From DATNPX01 sp036702975 (GTDB lineage: Bacteria > Cyanobacteriota > Vampirovibrionia > Obscuribacterales > Obscuribacteraceae), in contig DATNPX010000016.1 of assembly GCA_036702975.1 (NCBI GenBank), positions 62,001-126,000 of the forward strand: DNA of 64,000 nucleotides. Direction: 5' to 3'. Positions 43,273-52,375 of this stretch are shown here, piece by piece. A program made the translations under genes and the position numbers. Every line of letters begins with the position of its first letter. Positions within the stretch are counted from its first letter, which is position 1. A model generated the notes under the pieces. That model saw only the letters and a program-made list of their open reading frames with translations. It did no database searches and had not been told where the DNA came from.

Positions 43273-44322
43273 ATGCAAAAAATCGATGTCCACACTCATA
43301 TCTTGCCGCCTGAGATTCCGAAGTTTAAAGACCTATTCGGTTACGGCGGCTTTATCTGCCTGGAACATACAGACGCCTGTCACGCGCGCATGGTCAGGGA
43401 TGACGGCAAGTTCTTTCGCCAAATTGAAGACAATTGCTGGAATCCGACCACCCGAATATGTGACGCAGACCAGCATTCCGTAGATGTGCAGGTACTGTCG
43501 ACAGTTCCTGTCATGTTCAGTTATTGGACCAAGCCCAAGGATGGACTTTACATCTCCAAGTTCTTAAACGACCATCTTGCAGAAGTTACATCCGCGAATC
43601 CGCATCGATTTATCGGACTCGGCACATTGCCCATGCAAGACACCGAGTCATCCGTAGCCGAGCTGGAGCGGTGCGTTAAAGAGTTAGGGCTCGCCGGCGT
43701 GCAAATCGGCTCTAATGTAAATGGTAAAAATCTCGACTCTAAAGAGTTTTTGCCTATTTATCAGGCGGCCGAAGAGCTCGATGCTGCCATATTTGTGCAT
43801 CCGTGGGAAATGCTTGGCGAAGCCAGAATGCCCAAATATTGGCTTCCCTGGCTAGTAGGCATGCCTGCTGAAACATCACTGGCTATTTCATCACTGATGT
43901 TTGCCGGAGTTTTCGACCGTTTTCCCAAGCTTCGCTTCTGTTTCGCGCACGGCGGTGGCTCATTTGCCATGAACGCGGGGCGCCTTCAGCACGGATTCGA
44001 AGCGCGTCCGGATCTTTGTGCGGTTGATAATACTGTAGAGCCACAAGAGTATCTGGGTAGATTCTATGTAGATTCATTGGTCCACGACAAACCGACTCTC
44101 AAATTCATTGTTGATCGGTTTGGAGAAGACAAAATCGCTCTGGGCACCGATTATCCCTTTCCGTTAGGCGAATTGGAACCAGGCAAGCTGATAGAGTCTA
44201 TCGATGAATTCAGTGCACAAACCAAACGCAAGCTATTGGTAGAAAATGCACTAAACTGGCTGGGACCGAAGGCAACTAAAGCTTTGCGGGCTGAGGTCCT
44301 ATCGCAAACGGTGACAGAATGA
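43273..44322 (+). CDS. 2-amino-3-carboxymuconate-6-semialdehyde decarboxylase (ACMSD)
   Basis: The 349-residue amidohydrolase-fold enzyme decarboxylates ACMS to 2-aminomuconate semialdehyde, diverting flux away from quinolinate and NAD. Zn ligands are seen: KIDVHTHILP (His7, His9), IFVHPWEM (His), CFAHGGGSF (His) and GTDYPFP (Asp). ATG 43273 lies two bases after the dioxygenase stop. Its TGA overlaps the kynureninase ATG (ATGA). Its presence points to kynurenine breakdown, not NAD synthesis. Confidence 0.93.
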   Translation: MQKIDVHTHILPPEIPKFKDLFGYGGFICLEHTDACHARMVRDDGKFFRQIEDNCWNPTTRICDADQHSVDVQVLSTVPVMFSYWTKPKDGLYISKFLNDHLAEVTSANPHRFIGLGTLPMQDTESSVAELERCVKELGLAGVQIGSNVNGKNLDSKEFLPIYQAAEELDAAIFVHPWEMLGEARMPKYWLPWLVGMPAETSLAISSLMFAGVFDRFPKLRFCFAHGGGSFAMNAGRLQHGFEARPDLCAVDNTVEPQEYLGRFYVDSLVHDKPTLKFIVDRFGEDKIALGTDYPFPLGELEPGKLIESIDEFSAQTKRKLLVENALNWLGPKATKALRAEVLSQTVTE

Positions 44323-45599
44323 CAACGCCAACAGTAACATATGCCAACGATCTGGATTTTGCCAAGCATATGGACGAAACAGATCCCTTGCGTGTCTTCC
44401 GCCAAGAGTTTCTCTTTCCTAACAGAGCTGGCGACAGCATCGTTTATCTGGCAGGAAATTCGCTCGGTCTACAGCCCCGTTCGGCGACTGGTTACGTTCT
44501 CGAAGAACTCGGAGAGTGGGCACGTTTGGGTGTCGAAGGGCACTTCCAAGCACGCCACCCCTGGCTGCTTTATCACGAATTCCTTACTGAAATGACCGCT
44601 CGATTGGTAGGAGCGAATCCGTCAGAGGTCATCACGATGAATTCCTTGACGGTCAATTTACATTTGATGCTCGTTAGCTTCTACAAGCCAACAAAAGAGC
44701 GATTCAAAATCTTGATTGAATCAGACGCATTTCCGTCAGACCGTTATGCCGTCGCATCCCAGGCGAAATTCCACGGCTATGATCCCAAAGAGGCGATTCT
44801 AGAGCTTGCACCGCGTCAAGGCGAGCTGACCTTGAGGCAAGAAGATATCGAGGAATTTATCCAAAAGCACGGCAACGAAATCGCTGTCGTTTTAATCGGA
44901 CAGGTCAATTACTTGACGGGACAAGCCTTTGACCTGCTGCGTCTGGCCGAACTGTCACACGAACATGGGTGCATTTTTGGCACTAACCTCGCTCATGGTG
45001 CCGGTAACTTGCGCCTCAATCTACATGGCGACGACGTCGATTTCGCAGTCTGGTGCGGCTATAAATACTTGAATGCAGGTCCTGGAGCAGTCGCCGGCTG
45101 CTTCGTTCACGACCGTTATGAGGAGTCTTTTGATCTTTCACGCTTCGCCGGTTGGTGGGGTCACAACAAAGAGACTCGCTTCGAGATGGGTCCTGAGTTC
45201 GATCCGCTGCCTGGAGCGGAAGGCTGGCAGATAAGCAATCCACCGATTTTTCAAATGGCGGCGTTACGTGCTTCGCTAGAGCTGTTCGACAAAGCAACAA
45301 TGTATGCATTGCGCAAAAAGAGCGTGTTGCTGACAGGTTATTTGGACTTTTTGCTTAAGCCAATCTCGAGCGACATCTGCACGATCATCACGCCGTCTGA
45401 TCCGGAACAACGCGGAGCGCAACTCTCTCTGAAGGTGCCTAAACAGCCACAGCAGTTTGTCAGACAGCTGAAAGACCACGGCGTCATCTGCGATTTCCGT
45501 GAGCCAGACATAGTGCGGGTTGCTCCGGCTCCGATTTATTGCTCCTTTGAGGATGTCTACAAGTTCGGTCAAGTTATGACCAAGTTTGCCAACAAATAA
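44319..45599 (+). CDS. kynU: Kynureninase
   Basis: This PLP enzyme cleaves 3-hydroxykynurenine (or kynurenine) to 3-hydroxyanthranilate (or anthranilate) and alanine. The 426 residues follow the eukaryote-like pattern: YLAGNSLGLQPR, TVNLHLMLVSFYKPTKERFK, AFPSDRYAV.SQ and WCGYKYLNAGPG with PLP Lys249. The PLP-ring segment, normally FDLAHAVGN in human enzyme, reads GTNLAHGAGN here, so the Asp that contacts the pyridine nitrogen is Asn223 (codon AAC, 44985-44987). His226 is kept. The rest of the fold is intact. It overlaps the ACMSD stop by four bases. Confidence 0.92.
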   Translation: MTTPTVTYANDLDFAKHMDETDPLRVFRQEFLFPNRAGDSIVYLAGNSLGLQPRSATGYVLEELGEWARLGVEGHFQARHPWLLYHEFLTEMTARLVGANPSEVITMNSLTVNLHLMLVSFYKPTKERFKILIESDAFPSDRYAVASQAKFHGYDPKEAILELAPRQGELTLRQEDIEEFIQKHGNEIAVVLIGQVNYLTGQAFDLLRLAELSHEHGCIFGTNLAHGAGNLRLNLHGDDVDFAVWCGYKYLNAGPGAVAGCFVHDRYEESFDLSRFAGWWGHNKETRFEMGPEFDPLPGAEGWQISNPPIFQMAALRASLELFDKATMYALRKKSVLLTGYLDFLLKPISSDICTIITPSDPEQRGAQLSLKVPKQPQQFVRQLKDHGVICDFREPDIVRVAPAPIYCSFEDVYKFGQVMTKFANK

Positions 45600-45607
45600 A
45601 ATAAGTA

Positions 45608-45627
45608 ATCGAGCAGAATCGAGCAGA
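45608..45627 (+). repeat. 10-bp tandem duplication in the kmo leader
   Basis: ATCGAGCAGA occurs twice in direct succession (45608-45617, 45618-45627) in the 29-base gap before the kmo ATG. It sits where the ribosome-binding site should be, and slippage could change spacing. Confidence 0.6.
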
Positions 45628-45628
45628 A

Positions 45629-47044
45629 ATGAACGAGGCAATTACCCCCTTGAAGACAGAGATCGCTCTGATTGGAGGTGGACCCGTAGGTGCCTTGCTC
45701 GCTTGTGTTCTTGCTCAACGTGGCTTTTCAGTCGATGTTTTTGAACGCCGTCCGGATTTGCGCACCACTGACGGTACTGGTGGACGTTCTATCAACTTGG
45801 CACTCTCCACTCGAGGTCTGACAACACTCAAATTTGTCGGGCTCGAAGAAGAAGTCCTCAAGCTAGCTATTGCCATGCGAGGACGCATGATTCATGCCCC
45901 CAGTGGTGAACTGGCCTTTCAACAGTACGGCAAAAACGACTCCGAATACATCAATTCAATTTCCAGAAGTGCTCTCAATCAGCTGCTCCTTGACCACGCC
46001 GAGAAGTCAGGCAAGGTTCGTTTACATTTCAAACAAAAAGCATTGTCTGCAAATATCGCAAACAACAGCGTACGTATCTTAGATGACGAGGCGAAGCAAA
46101 CGCTGGAATGGACGGCAAAACTTCTCATTGGCTGTGACGGTTCCGCGTCGGCCGTCCGCAATCAGATGCACAGCGATGGTTTGAGCGAAACAAGGGAAGA
46201 TGTACTCGATTACGGCTACAAGGAACTCACTTTGCCAGCTGGACCGGACAATTCATTTCAGATCGAAAAGAATGCTCTGCATATCTGGCCCCGTGGTACT
46301 TTCATGCTGATTGCACTACCCAACCTCGATGGCAGTTTTACTTGTACGCTCTTCTTACCATTCAAAGGTGAGAACGGCTTTGAAAACCTGAAGACACCAG
46401 ATACGGTGTTAGCGTTTTTCGACAAACATTTCAAAGATGCCAAACAGTTGCTTCCTGACTTGGCAAAGGACTTTTTCGACAATCCCACCGGACACATGTC
46501 TACAGTCAAGTGCCAGCCATGGAATGTAGACGGCCGCGTGCTCTTGCTTGGAGACGCAGCCCACGCCATCGTTCCTTTCTTTGGTCAAGGTATGAACTGT
46601 GGTTTCGAAGATGTAATGGTTTTCGAGCAGTGCATAGCCGGACGCAATGAAAACGACAAACTTGAGTGGGACGAGATCTTCAACGATTTCGTCAGCAAGC
46701 GCAAAGTGAATACCGATGCAATCGCCGACCTGGCTGTAGAAAACTTCATAGAGATGCGCGACAAAGTAGCTAACACTCAGTTCATGCTCGAGCGAGCAGT
46801 CGAAAAGCGCTTACAAACGGCGTTTCCTGGAGAGTTTTTCTCGCGATACAGGTTGGTAACGTTCACCAACGTTCCTTACAGCTTTGCTCAAGCTGCAGGA
46901 AAAGTGACCGATGAAATACTGAAAGAGCTGTGCTCTCAGATAAACGATCCTGCACAGGTCGACATGAAACTCGCCGAGAGACTAATTAAAGAACGGCTGG
47001 CACCAATGCTGAAAAGACAACCGGAGCTTGCCGAGGTTCTTTAG
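45629..47044 (+). CDS. kmo: Kynurenine 3-monooxygenase
   Basis: This FAD enzyme hydroxylates kynurenine with NADPH and O2. The 471 residues show the N-terminal dinucleotide fold ALIGGGPVGALLACVLA, the KMO-type GGRSINLALSTRGL, the LIGCDGSASAVRNQM segment and LLGDAAHAIVPFFGQGMNCG (FAD ribityl binding). The C terminus is helical and may contact the membrane, as in known KMOs. It closes the operon; no tdo or formamidase gene follows, so kynurenine must be made by genes elsewhere or imported. Confidence 0.94.
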   Translation: MNEAITPLKTEIALIGGGPVGALLACVLAQRGFSVDVFERRPDLRTTDGTGGRSINLALSTRGLTTLKFVGLEEEVLKLAIAMRGRMIHAPSGELAFQQYGKNDSEYINSISRSALNQLLLDHAEKSGKVRLHFKQKALSANIANNSVRILDDEAKQTLEWTAKLLIGCDGSASAVRNQMHSDGLSETREDVLDYGYKELTLPAGPDNSFQIEKNALHIWPRGTFMLIALPNLDGSFTCTLFLPFKGENGFENLKTPDTVLAFFDKHFKDAKQLLPDLAKDFFDNPTGHMSTVKCQPWNVDGRVLLLGDAAHAIVPFFGQGMNCGFEDVMVFEQCIAGRNENDKLEWDEIFNDFVSKRKVNTDAIADLAVENFIEMRDKVANTQFMLERAVEKRLQTAFPGEFFSRYRLVTFTNVPYSFAQAAGKVTDEILKELCSQINDPAQVDMKLAERLIKERLAPMLKRQPELAEVL

Positions 47045-47105
47045 CAGCCAGAGCCAAACAAATTGGCGAGTTTGATGAGTTTGGCCAAAGGCTTACTTGC
47101 CTTCA

Positions 47106-48890
47106 CTACTTGCCTTCTTTGATCTCTTTGTACATGACCAGCGGTTGCCTTGTCTGACGCGCCTTGTTCATCGCAGCGTCTGCAGCGCCGAGAAGCAAGC
47201 TGAGGTCGAGGAAATCCTCCGGCACTGACGCTGAGCCAAAGGAAAGCAATAGCTTGGAGGCGTCAATACCACCAGCCAAAGGTGCTGATGTCAAAGTCTT
47301 CACTAATCTATTGGCAAAAATCTGAGCCCCACTAGATCTTGTGTTTGGCAACAACATTGCGTAGTCAAAAGCATCGTAGTGCGCGAGCAGATCGACGTGC
47401 CGCTTCAGCGTGCTAATGCGTCCGACTGCATCCAGTAGCGCAGGCGGTGGCAAAATTTGCCTGACCAGTTCGTTTCCAACTTGAGTTAAGAAGCGCATTT
47501 CGAATACAAGCACCGAAAGAGGGCTACCAGAGCGATAGCTGCGGAAATATTCCTGCTCGAGGAAGTATAAGAAAGCGGGATAGATAAACATCCCAGTTTC
47601 AGCACGACGCAAGCTCATCATCACACTTTGAATAGCTCCCGAGTCGATGTTTCGTGGTTCGACCGGCAATGCTGCTACTTGGCCGGTAGTACCAGGCGCG
47701 CCAGGAACACCAGCGGCTGCCGCCGCAGCATAGCTCGGAGCAACACCCGGACGAGCTGCGGCCGCAGCCGCTGCTGGACTAATAGTGGGTACAGGAGGAG
47801 GAGCTGTTATCATCGGCGCTCCTACAGCTCCTGGCATCTGGGCGACAATATGGTGCTGCGGTTGCAGGGCACCAACCTTGATGCAATCGCAGATCAAGAG
47901 ATGATAAACGAGAATATAAATCTGAGTTACCGACATGCCGATAGACAACGAGACATCGGTCAGAGTCTTCTTGCCATCGAGCGCCTGGTAAAAGCGAGCC
48001 AGAGTGCCGATGTCCATTGGCGAGTTACGGCTTACCTTTTGTATGAAATCCAATTCGGTTAAATGCACATTGACTGGTACCAAAATAGAATTGGCGTCAA
48101 TTCCGGCACTCTTCAAATATGCCTTTCGGTCAGCCAGCTGAGTGCCTTGAGCCACCAATGACTCAATGATCGAACGCACCGTTTTCACATCAGTTTTTAC
48201 CCGTGGTTCAAACTTGAACTCACCGGTTCTCCAACCCATAGTGGCCATTACAGCGTCATCGCCGACCAGCTCGCCGGTCATCGCATGGGTAGGCGAGCCC
48301 TCTTCATACCAGATCATCGAATTGCCTTCGGGTCCGCGAATTTCGAGAAGCCCAGTAGCTTTACCTGGCAAAAACGACTGCAAAAGCTGTCCCATGGCAA
48401 TGTTACCGAGCATTCCTTGAATCGGCATACTGGCACGCGACCACGAATTATCGCGGACCATGGTCCCTTTGCCGTGTTCAGCATGAGCTGCTTCGATATC
48501 AACCATGTATTGCTTGCCTGTGTTGCGCGCTGTATCGCGCTGAAATTCAGAGACGTTGAGTTGACCTTCAGCTCTAATCGTCGAATGCAACTCGCCGCAA
48601 GAGGACATGGTCAGGTTATAGACCAGCAAAACATCGCAACTTGTGTATTCCCATACGAACTCGCGCTTTGTGCCTCTCTGGCTGTACAAACGCCACTCGG
48701 GATCGCCACCTTTTATCGGACTGATGATGTCGAGAGTAAATTCAAGAGCTCTATCTAACGTGAACCAAGAGACCTGAACGTGCTTGCCGCGCTTCTCCAA
48801 CGCCATTTTCAAGAAGTGGTGTATCTCGGGCAGTCCTGGAGCTGCCGGAAGCTTCTGCAGTTGGGTAGCCGGTCCTGTTTTCTTTAGCAT
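47106..48890 (-). CDS. DUF4388-like protein with degenerate GGDEF domain
   Basis: The 594-residue cytoplasmic protein has an N-terminal region (about 1-150), a DUF4388/PATAN-like segment (about 160-260) containing LGNIAMGQLLQSFLPGKATGLLEI, a helical domain (about 270-345), and an Ala/Pro-rich linker (about 350-410). A C-terminal GGDEF-like fold (about 425-590) follows, in which the signature loop reads HYDAFDY, so cyclase activity is unlikely. DUF4388 domains occur in bacterial signalling hubs. Compare the KYDEQ loop of the protein at 22849. ATG 48890 has a weak ribosome-binding site. Convergent with kmo. Confidence 0.75.
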   Translation of the reverse strand: MLKKTGPATQLQKLPAAPGLPEIHHFLKMALEKRGKHVQVSWFTLDRALEFTLDIISPIKGGDPEWRLYSQRGTKREFVWEYTSCDVLLVYNLTMSSCGELHSTIRAEGQLNVSEFQRDTARNTGKQYMVDIEAAHAEHGKGTMVRDNSWSRASMPIQGMLGNIAMGQLLQSFLPGKATGLLEIRGPEGNSMIWYEEGSPTHAMTGELVGDDAVMATMGWRTGEFKFEPRVKTDVKTVRSIIESLVAQGTQLADRKAYLKSAGIDANSILVPVNVHLTELDFIQKVSRNSPMDIGTLARFYQALDGKKTLTDVSLSIGMSVTQIYILVYHLLICDCIKVGALQPQHHIVAQMPGAVGAPMITAPPPVPTISPAAAAAAARPGVAPSYAAAAAAGVPGAPGTTGQVAALPVEPRNIDSGAIQSVMMSLRRAETGMFIYPAFLYFLEQEYFRSYRSGSPLSVLVFEMRFLTQVGNELVRQILPPPALLDAVGRISTLKRHVDLLAHYDAFDYAMLLPNTRSSGAQIFANRLVKTLTSAPLAGGIDASKLLLSFGSASVPEDFLDLSLLLGAADAAMNKARQTRQPLVMYKEIKEGK

Positions 48891-49632
48891 AAACGCGTTT
48901 CTAGATTAATCTGGGTAACTGCCACTTTATTCCCAAAGGCTGTGCATTTTAAAATGCCTGGCGCGCCATTTGTGGCATTTGACAACAATCAAACCGTCTC
49001 TGGATGCCGCATTCCCCGATCTAGCCGGACCTATATTTGTATCTCAGAGCTCAAAATCGGCTGTGTGCTTTAACTTTGAGCACTGACGTCTGATAAGTTT
49101 GGCTTCCATCGACAGTAATATTATGCGCATGATTGCAGGGAAACAAAAGCAAAAAAAGCTAAGCCCAGTGAATGCCCGCTGCATTTATCAAATTATGCCG
49201 GCAAGGGCATGCCACCGAATATAGTGCCGTTAGAGATTAATTCGCGAGAAATTTGACTCGGGAATAAAAGATCACACTGCACCAGTATTCAAAATAAGCC
49301 CGATGAAATTGCGTCCAAAAAGCAACATAAATTGACCGGCTTATCTTACTGCTGAGCTGGGGTAGAATACTGAAAATATTCTCCACCCCATTCCGCCCGC
49401 CAGCAAAGGCTTTTACCATAAATGCGCATAAATACTCATACTAGCCAGGCGGTCCAGAAGATCTAAAGCAAACAAATTTAACTAACTGTATAGTTAATTA
49501 TTGGCGTTTAAAGCTTGCGGCAGCGTCCGATAGGTACTAGGATGCAATATAGTCGTACTGAAAACTTTGGAACTTATTTCTCTTCTGAATATTGGTACGA
49601 CGGAGGGAATCCCAGAGACGAAGGTGATTAAT
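48891..49632. other. Long divergent intergenic region with two inverted repeats
   Basis: About 740 bases without a credible gene. TGGGGTAGAATA (49358-49369) pairs with TATTCT-CC-ACCCCA (49377-49390), a 12-bp imperfect hairpin. Further on is the operator-like palindrome listed at 49478. Everything else looks like plain spacer. Confidence 0.45.
49478..49497 (+). promoter_or_regulatory. Likely HxlR-type operator
   Basis: TTAACTA (49478-49484) and TAGTTAA (49491-49497) form a perfect 7-bp inverted repeat with a 6-base spacer. It lies 136 bases before the HxlR-type gene at 49633. AT-rich TTAACTA-type palindromes are common autoregulatory sites of this family (from general knowledge). Confidence 0.5.
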
Positions 49633-50025
49633 ATGAGTACCAAACTTGAATGCCCGATCATGGCCACAATCGCCATGGTGTCCGATAAGTGGAAGGTTCT
49701 CATCATTTGCAAACTCAGACAGAATACGTTGCGTTTTAACGAGCTTAGGAGAGAACTTAAAGGCGTCACCCAACGGGTTCTGACCCACCAACTGAGGGAA
49801 CTGGAAGCAGACGGATTAGTCACGCGGCAAGTATTTGCCGAAGTGCCACCCAGGGTCGAATACTCTTTGACTGAATTGGGTCGCACTCTAGTGCCCGCCT
49901 TACAGCATCTTGAAGTTTGGGCTGAGGAGCATGCCGATGAACTTCTTGCCGCTCGAGAAAGGAAAGAAGAGACCAAACGCGCACTGCTACGTGCCCAAAT
50001 GGCGGTCGAACTCGCGACCTCCTAG
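49633..50025 (+). CDS. HxlR-family transcriptional regulator
   Basis: The 130-residue winged-helix protein has LECPIMATIAMVSDKWKVLII (Cys7 in the N-terminal position often used for redox or electrophile sensing), RFNELRRELKGVTQRVLTHQ as recognition helix, and LEADGLVTRQVFAEVPPRVEYSLT as the wing. HxlR proteins repress or activate neighbouring detoxification genes. ATG 49633 follows AAGGTGA; a TTG/ATG 22 codons upstream is less likely. No target gene is adjacent: the next gene is convergent. Confidence 0.92.
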   Translation: MSTKLECPIMATIAMVSDKWKVLIICKLRQNTLRFNELRRELKGVTQRVLTHQLRELEADGLVTRQVFAEVPPRVEYSLTELGRTLVPALQHLEVWAEEHADELLAARERKEETKRALLRAQMAVELATS

Positions 50026-50058
50026 TTCACACTTCTGACTTCCGACGTCCCCGCGTCA

Positions 50059-50745
50059 CTATTTCTGCAAAGACATTGCTTTTGCGATATCCGCAGCGGC
50101 AAGAGAATCGCGGTGCAAGATCTTATAGGCCTTCGCTCGCAGATAGTAGCCGTCAGCGTTTTTCGGGTCCAGCTTGAGGCCTTGCGTGAGGCTCTCGAGA
50201 GCATTCTTGCTATCGCCCAAGCTGGAAAAGCAATTGCCGCGCGTGAAGTAATCCTCAGCGATCGCTGGTCCGAGCCTAATAACGAAGGCCGAATCTTTAA
50301 GGCTGCCTTCGTAATCGCGCAATGCAAAGTTTGCCTCCGACCTATAGCGATAGGCAAGCGTGTTTGCGGGCCCGTGCTTGAGTGCTGAATCTGCATCTTG
50401 AATAGCGTCTTGAAAGCGACGGTCGAGAAGACAACAATGCGAGCGTTCTAAATATAGCTCCTGATTATCCGGAAACTTCTTATTAGCCTCCGCAAGCAGA
50501 TCGATAGCTCGCGTTGAATCACCAGCTTTTTCCAGCTTCTTCGCCGCTGCCAGCGCTGCAGCGGCAGAGGCAGGGACTACAATGTTTGCGGACTTTACCG
50601 GCGCCCTTTCTGATTGCACTCGGGGAAAGGATTGATAAAGCCTTGCGTGCACTTTCTCGTGCGGAATATTTTGGGAAATCGACGGTTGCTGGTCTACGAT
50701 CAGACCCATAACTAACAAAACTGCCAGCGATTCGATTTTCGTCAT
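50059..50745 (-). CDS. Exported TPR protein
   Basis: The protein is about 228 residues. The N terminus (MTKIESLAVLLVMGLIV) is a signal peptide or membrane anchor. From about residue 70 there are four tetratricopeptide repeats, for example GDSTRAIDLLAEANKKFPDN and ADGYYLRAKAYKILHRDSLA. It probably acts as a periplasmic docking protein. ATG 50745 is preferred over ATG 50772, which overlaps the upstream gene's stop. It lies nine bases after the TPM-domain gene on the same strand, so they are co-transcribed. Confidence 0.82.
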   Translation of the reverse strand: MTKIESLAVLLVMGLIVDQQPSISQNIPHEKVHARLYQSFPRVQSERAPVKSANIVVPASAAAALAAAKKLEKAGDSTRAIDLLAEANKKFPDNQELYLERSHCCLLDRRFQDAIQDADSALKHGPANTLAYRYRSEANFALRDYEGSLKDSAFVIRLGPAIAEDYFTRGNCFSSLGDSKNALESLTQGLKLDPKNADGYYLRAKAYKILHRDSLAAADIAKAMSLQK

Positions 50746-50753
50746 TTTCTTCT

Positions 50754-52310
50754 TTAGTAAGTGTGCCCGCATTTTATACAGAATGAAAAGTCCTTTGATT
50801 TAGGCTCGCCACACTTAGGGCAAACAATTGCGCTCGTCTCGTTGCTACGGGCGGAAGTAAGCCCTGCAACTGCTGCCGTCGGAGTTGAGACTGTCGAGAA
50901 AAGCTGAGAAGCGAATGAACTATTGAACTGATCTGCGGCACCACTCAAAGAAGCAAGCTGGTCGCTTGTGGTGCCAAGCAACTCACCGGGCAAACTCGAT
51001 ATTGCCGCTACAGTCTCCAGCGCAGCCGGCACTGTATTCGGTGCATCGATTTCGTTATCAGGAATGCGTTTATTAATCGAGAGCATGCTACCAGCGTCCA
51101 CAAGAGCAGACGATTGGACTTCAACGGGGAATGGAGCATCAGGCGATATGCCCGATTGAGCCGATGGGAAGGAAAAGTTTTGCAGCTTGGCGGGTGTCAC
51201 CGCCGCAAATGCTGCATCTTCATTTCGACTAGCCGACATCGGCGCTATCACAGCTTCATCTGTGCCAAACGAAGCAGCATAAGTCTCCGAATCTGCCTCA
51301 GGTAGTGGTTCCTCGTTTGGTGTGTCATCGAAGGAGAGTGTTGCTTGAGAGAGAGCCTGTTCTTTGGCATCTAGACGAATCTTTGCGGCTGAACTATCGA
51401 TAGCAGCTTGAAAATCAGCGGCAGAATCGGCATCGAACTTACCTGCTCCCGTCACTGCATTCAGCTTGTCGTGCGTTTTTCTTGCCACTCCGCCAGCGGT
51501 GGCACGCTTTTTAAATTCAGCCATCGGCACCTGATCTACAGCAGAACGCATCCTGCCGCCACCTTCACCGTTACCCGTCAAACGACCAATCCGCTCCAGA
51601 TCGGCGCTGAGCCCTGTTGACGGACGATCATCGAAACGCATCCTTCGCCTGTCTACATTGCGGCGACGCTGCATGGAGGCAGCGAAAAGTACCACGACTA
51701 AAATGGTGAAAATAACTGAGTTGCCAGGCAACATGTGCCGGTGGCTACCAGCCGGTTTAGTTGGTTGCGCGGTCTGAGAATCAGCACCATGCTTAGTATA
51801 AGCATCAGAACGAACTATGATGCGGTCGATATCCTGCAGCGTGGCATTGAGCGCAGAATAAAGATGTTCTTCTTGGGCTTCAGCTGGCATTCGCTGTGCA
51901 AAATCGCGTTTAAAAAACTCGACGTCGACGCCGGCTTTTGTATTGAACTCTCCGCATGCGACATGCACGCTTTTATCTGATGGTGCATAGATGATGAGCA
52001 TTCCATGCGGACCCAATCCCCAGGTCTTCGCTACCTCATCAACCATAGCGTCACCATTTTTGACTTTGTAGTGCTTCGGAAGCACGACAATAATGGGATG
52101 GAAATGAAGAGAGCGAAGCTGCGTTCGCAAAAGACCTACTTGCGCAGGAGTAAGCTCATCACCTTGTAGAACGAACGAAGTGGAAGGTCGAGCAGTCTGT
52201 AGACAACTAGGGAAATTGCTCATTACGGCGTTCTTACAACACTCTGGCGAAAAGTTCTGCGTGACTTTGAGACAAGTAGTGCAAACTGATAACGGACCGA
52301 TTACACCCAT
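50754..52310 (-). CDS. TPM-domain membrane protein with C-terminal zinc ribbon
   Basis: The 518-residue protein starts with a Cys-rich segment (CTTC ... CC) and a TPM (TLP18.3/Psb32) domain (about 45-165): LRSLHFHPIIVVLPKHYKV and WGLGPHGMLIIYAPSDKSVH. A single membrane helix (about 197-216, SVIFTILVVVLFAASM) follows, then a long disordered Ala/Ser/Asp-rich stretch. It ends in a zinc ribbon IVCPKCGEP ... FCIKCGHTY. TPM domains are linked to acid phosphatase or photosystem repair in cyanobacteria and plants; the role here is unknown. ATG 52310 has no strong ribosome-binding site. Confidence 0.78.
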   Translation of the reverse strand: MGVIGPLSVCTTCLKVTQNFSPECCKNAVMSNFPSCLQTARPSTSFVLQGDELTPAQVGLLRTQLRSLHFHPIIVVLPKHYKVKNGDAMVDEVAKTWGLGPHGMLIIYAPSDKSVHVACGEFNTKAGVDVEFFKRDFAQRMPAEAQEEHLYSALNATLQDIDRIIVRSDAYTKHGADSQTAQPTKPAGSHRHMLPGNSVIFTILVVVLFAASMQRRRNVDRRRMRFDDRPSTGLSADLERIGRLTGNGEGGGRMRSAVDQVPMAEFKKRATAGGVARKTHDKLNAVTGAGKFDADSAADFQAAIDSSAAKIRLDAKEQALSQATLSFDDTPNEEPLPEADSETYAASFGTDEAVIAPMSASRNEDAAFAAVTPAKLQNFSFPSAQSGISPDAPFPVEVQSSALVDAGSMLSINKRIPDNEIDAPNTVPAALETVAAISSLPGELLGTTSDQLASLSGAADQFNSSFASQLFSTVSTPTAAVAGLTSARSNETSAIVCPKCGEPKSKDFSFCIKCGHTY

Positions 52311-52375
52311 TGTGCCATCGATTTTGGCTTCTGAAGCTAATCTAATAATTTCACAATGGTTAGTTCTAACTAAAA

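Noticed and set aside
42749..47044. Idea that the kynurenine operon serves NAD synthesis
   Set aside because: ACMSD is in the operon and no quinolinate phosphoribosyltransferase is present, which points to breakdown instead.
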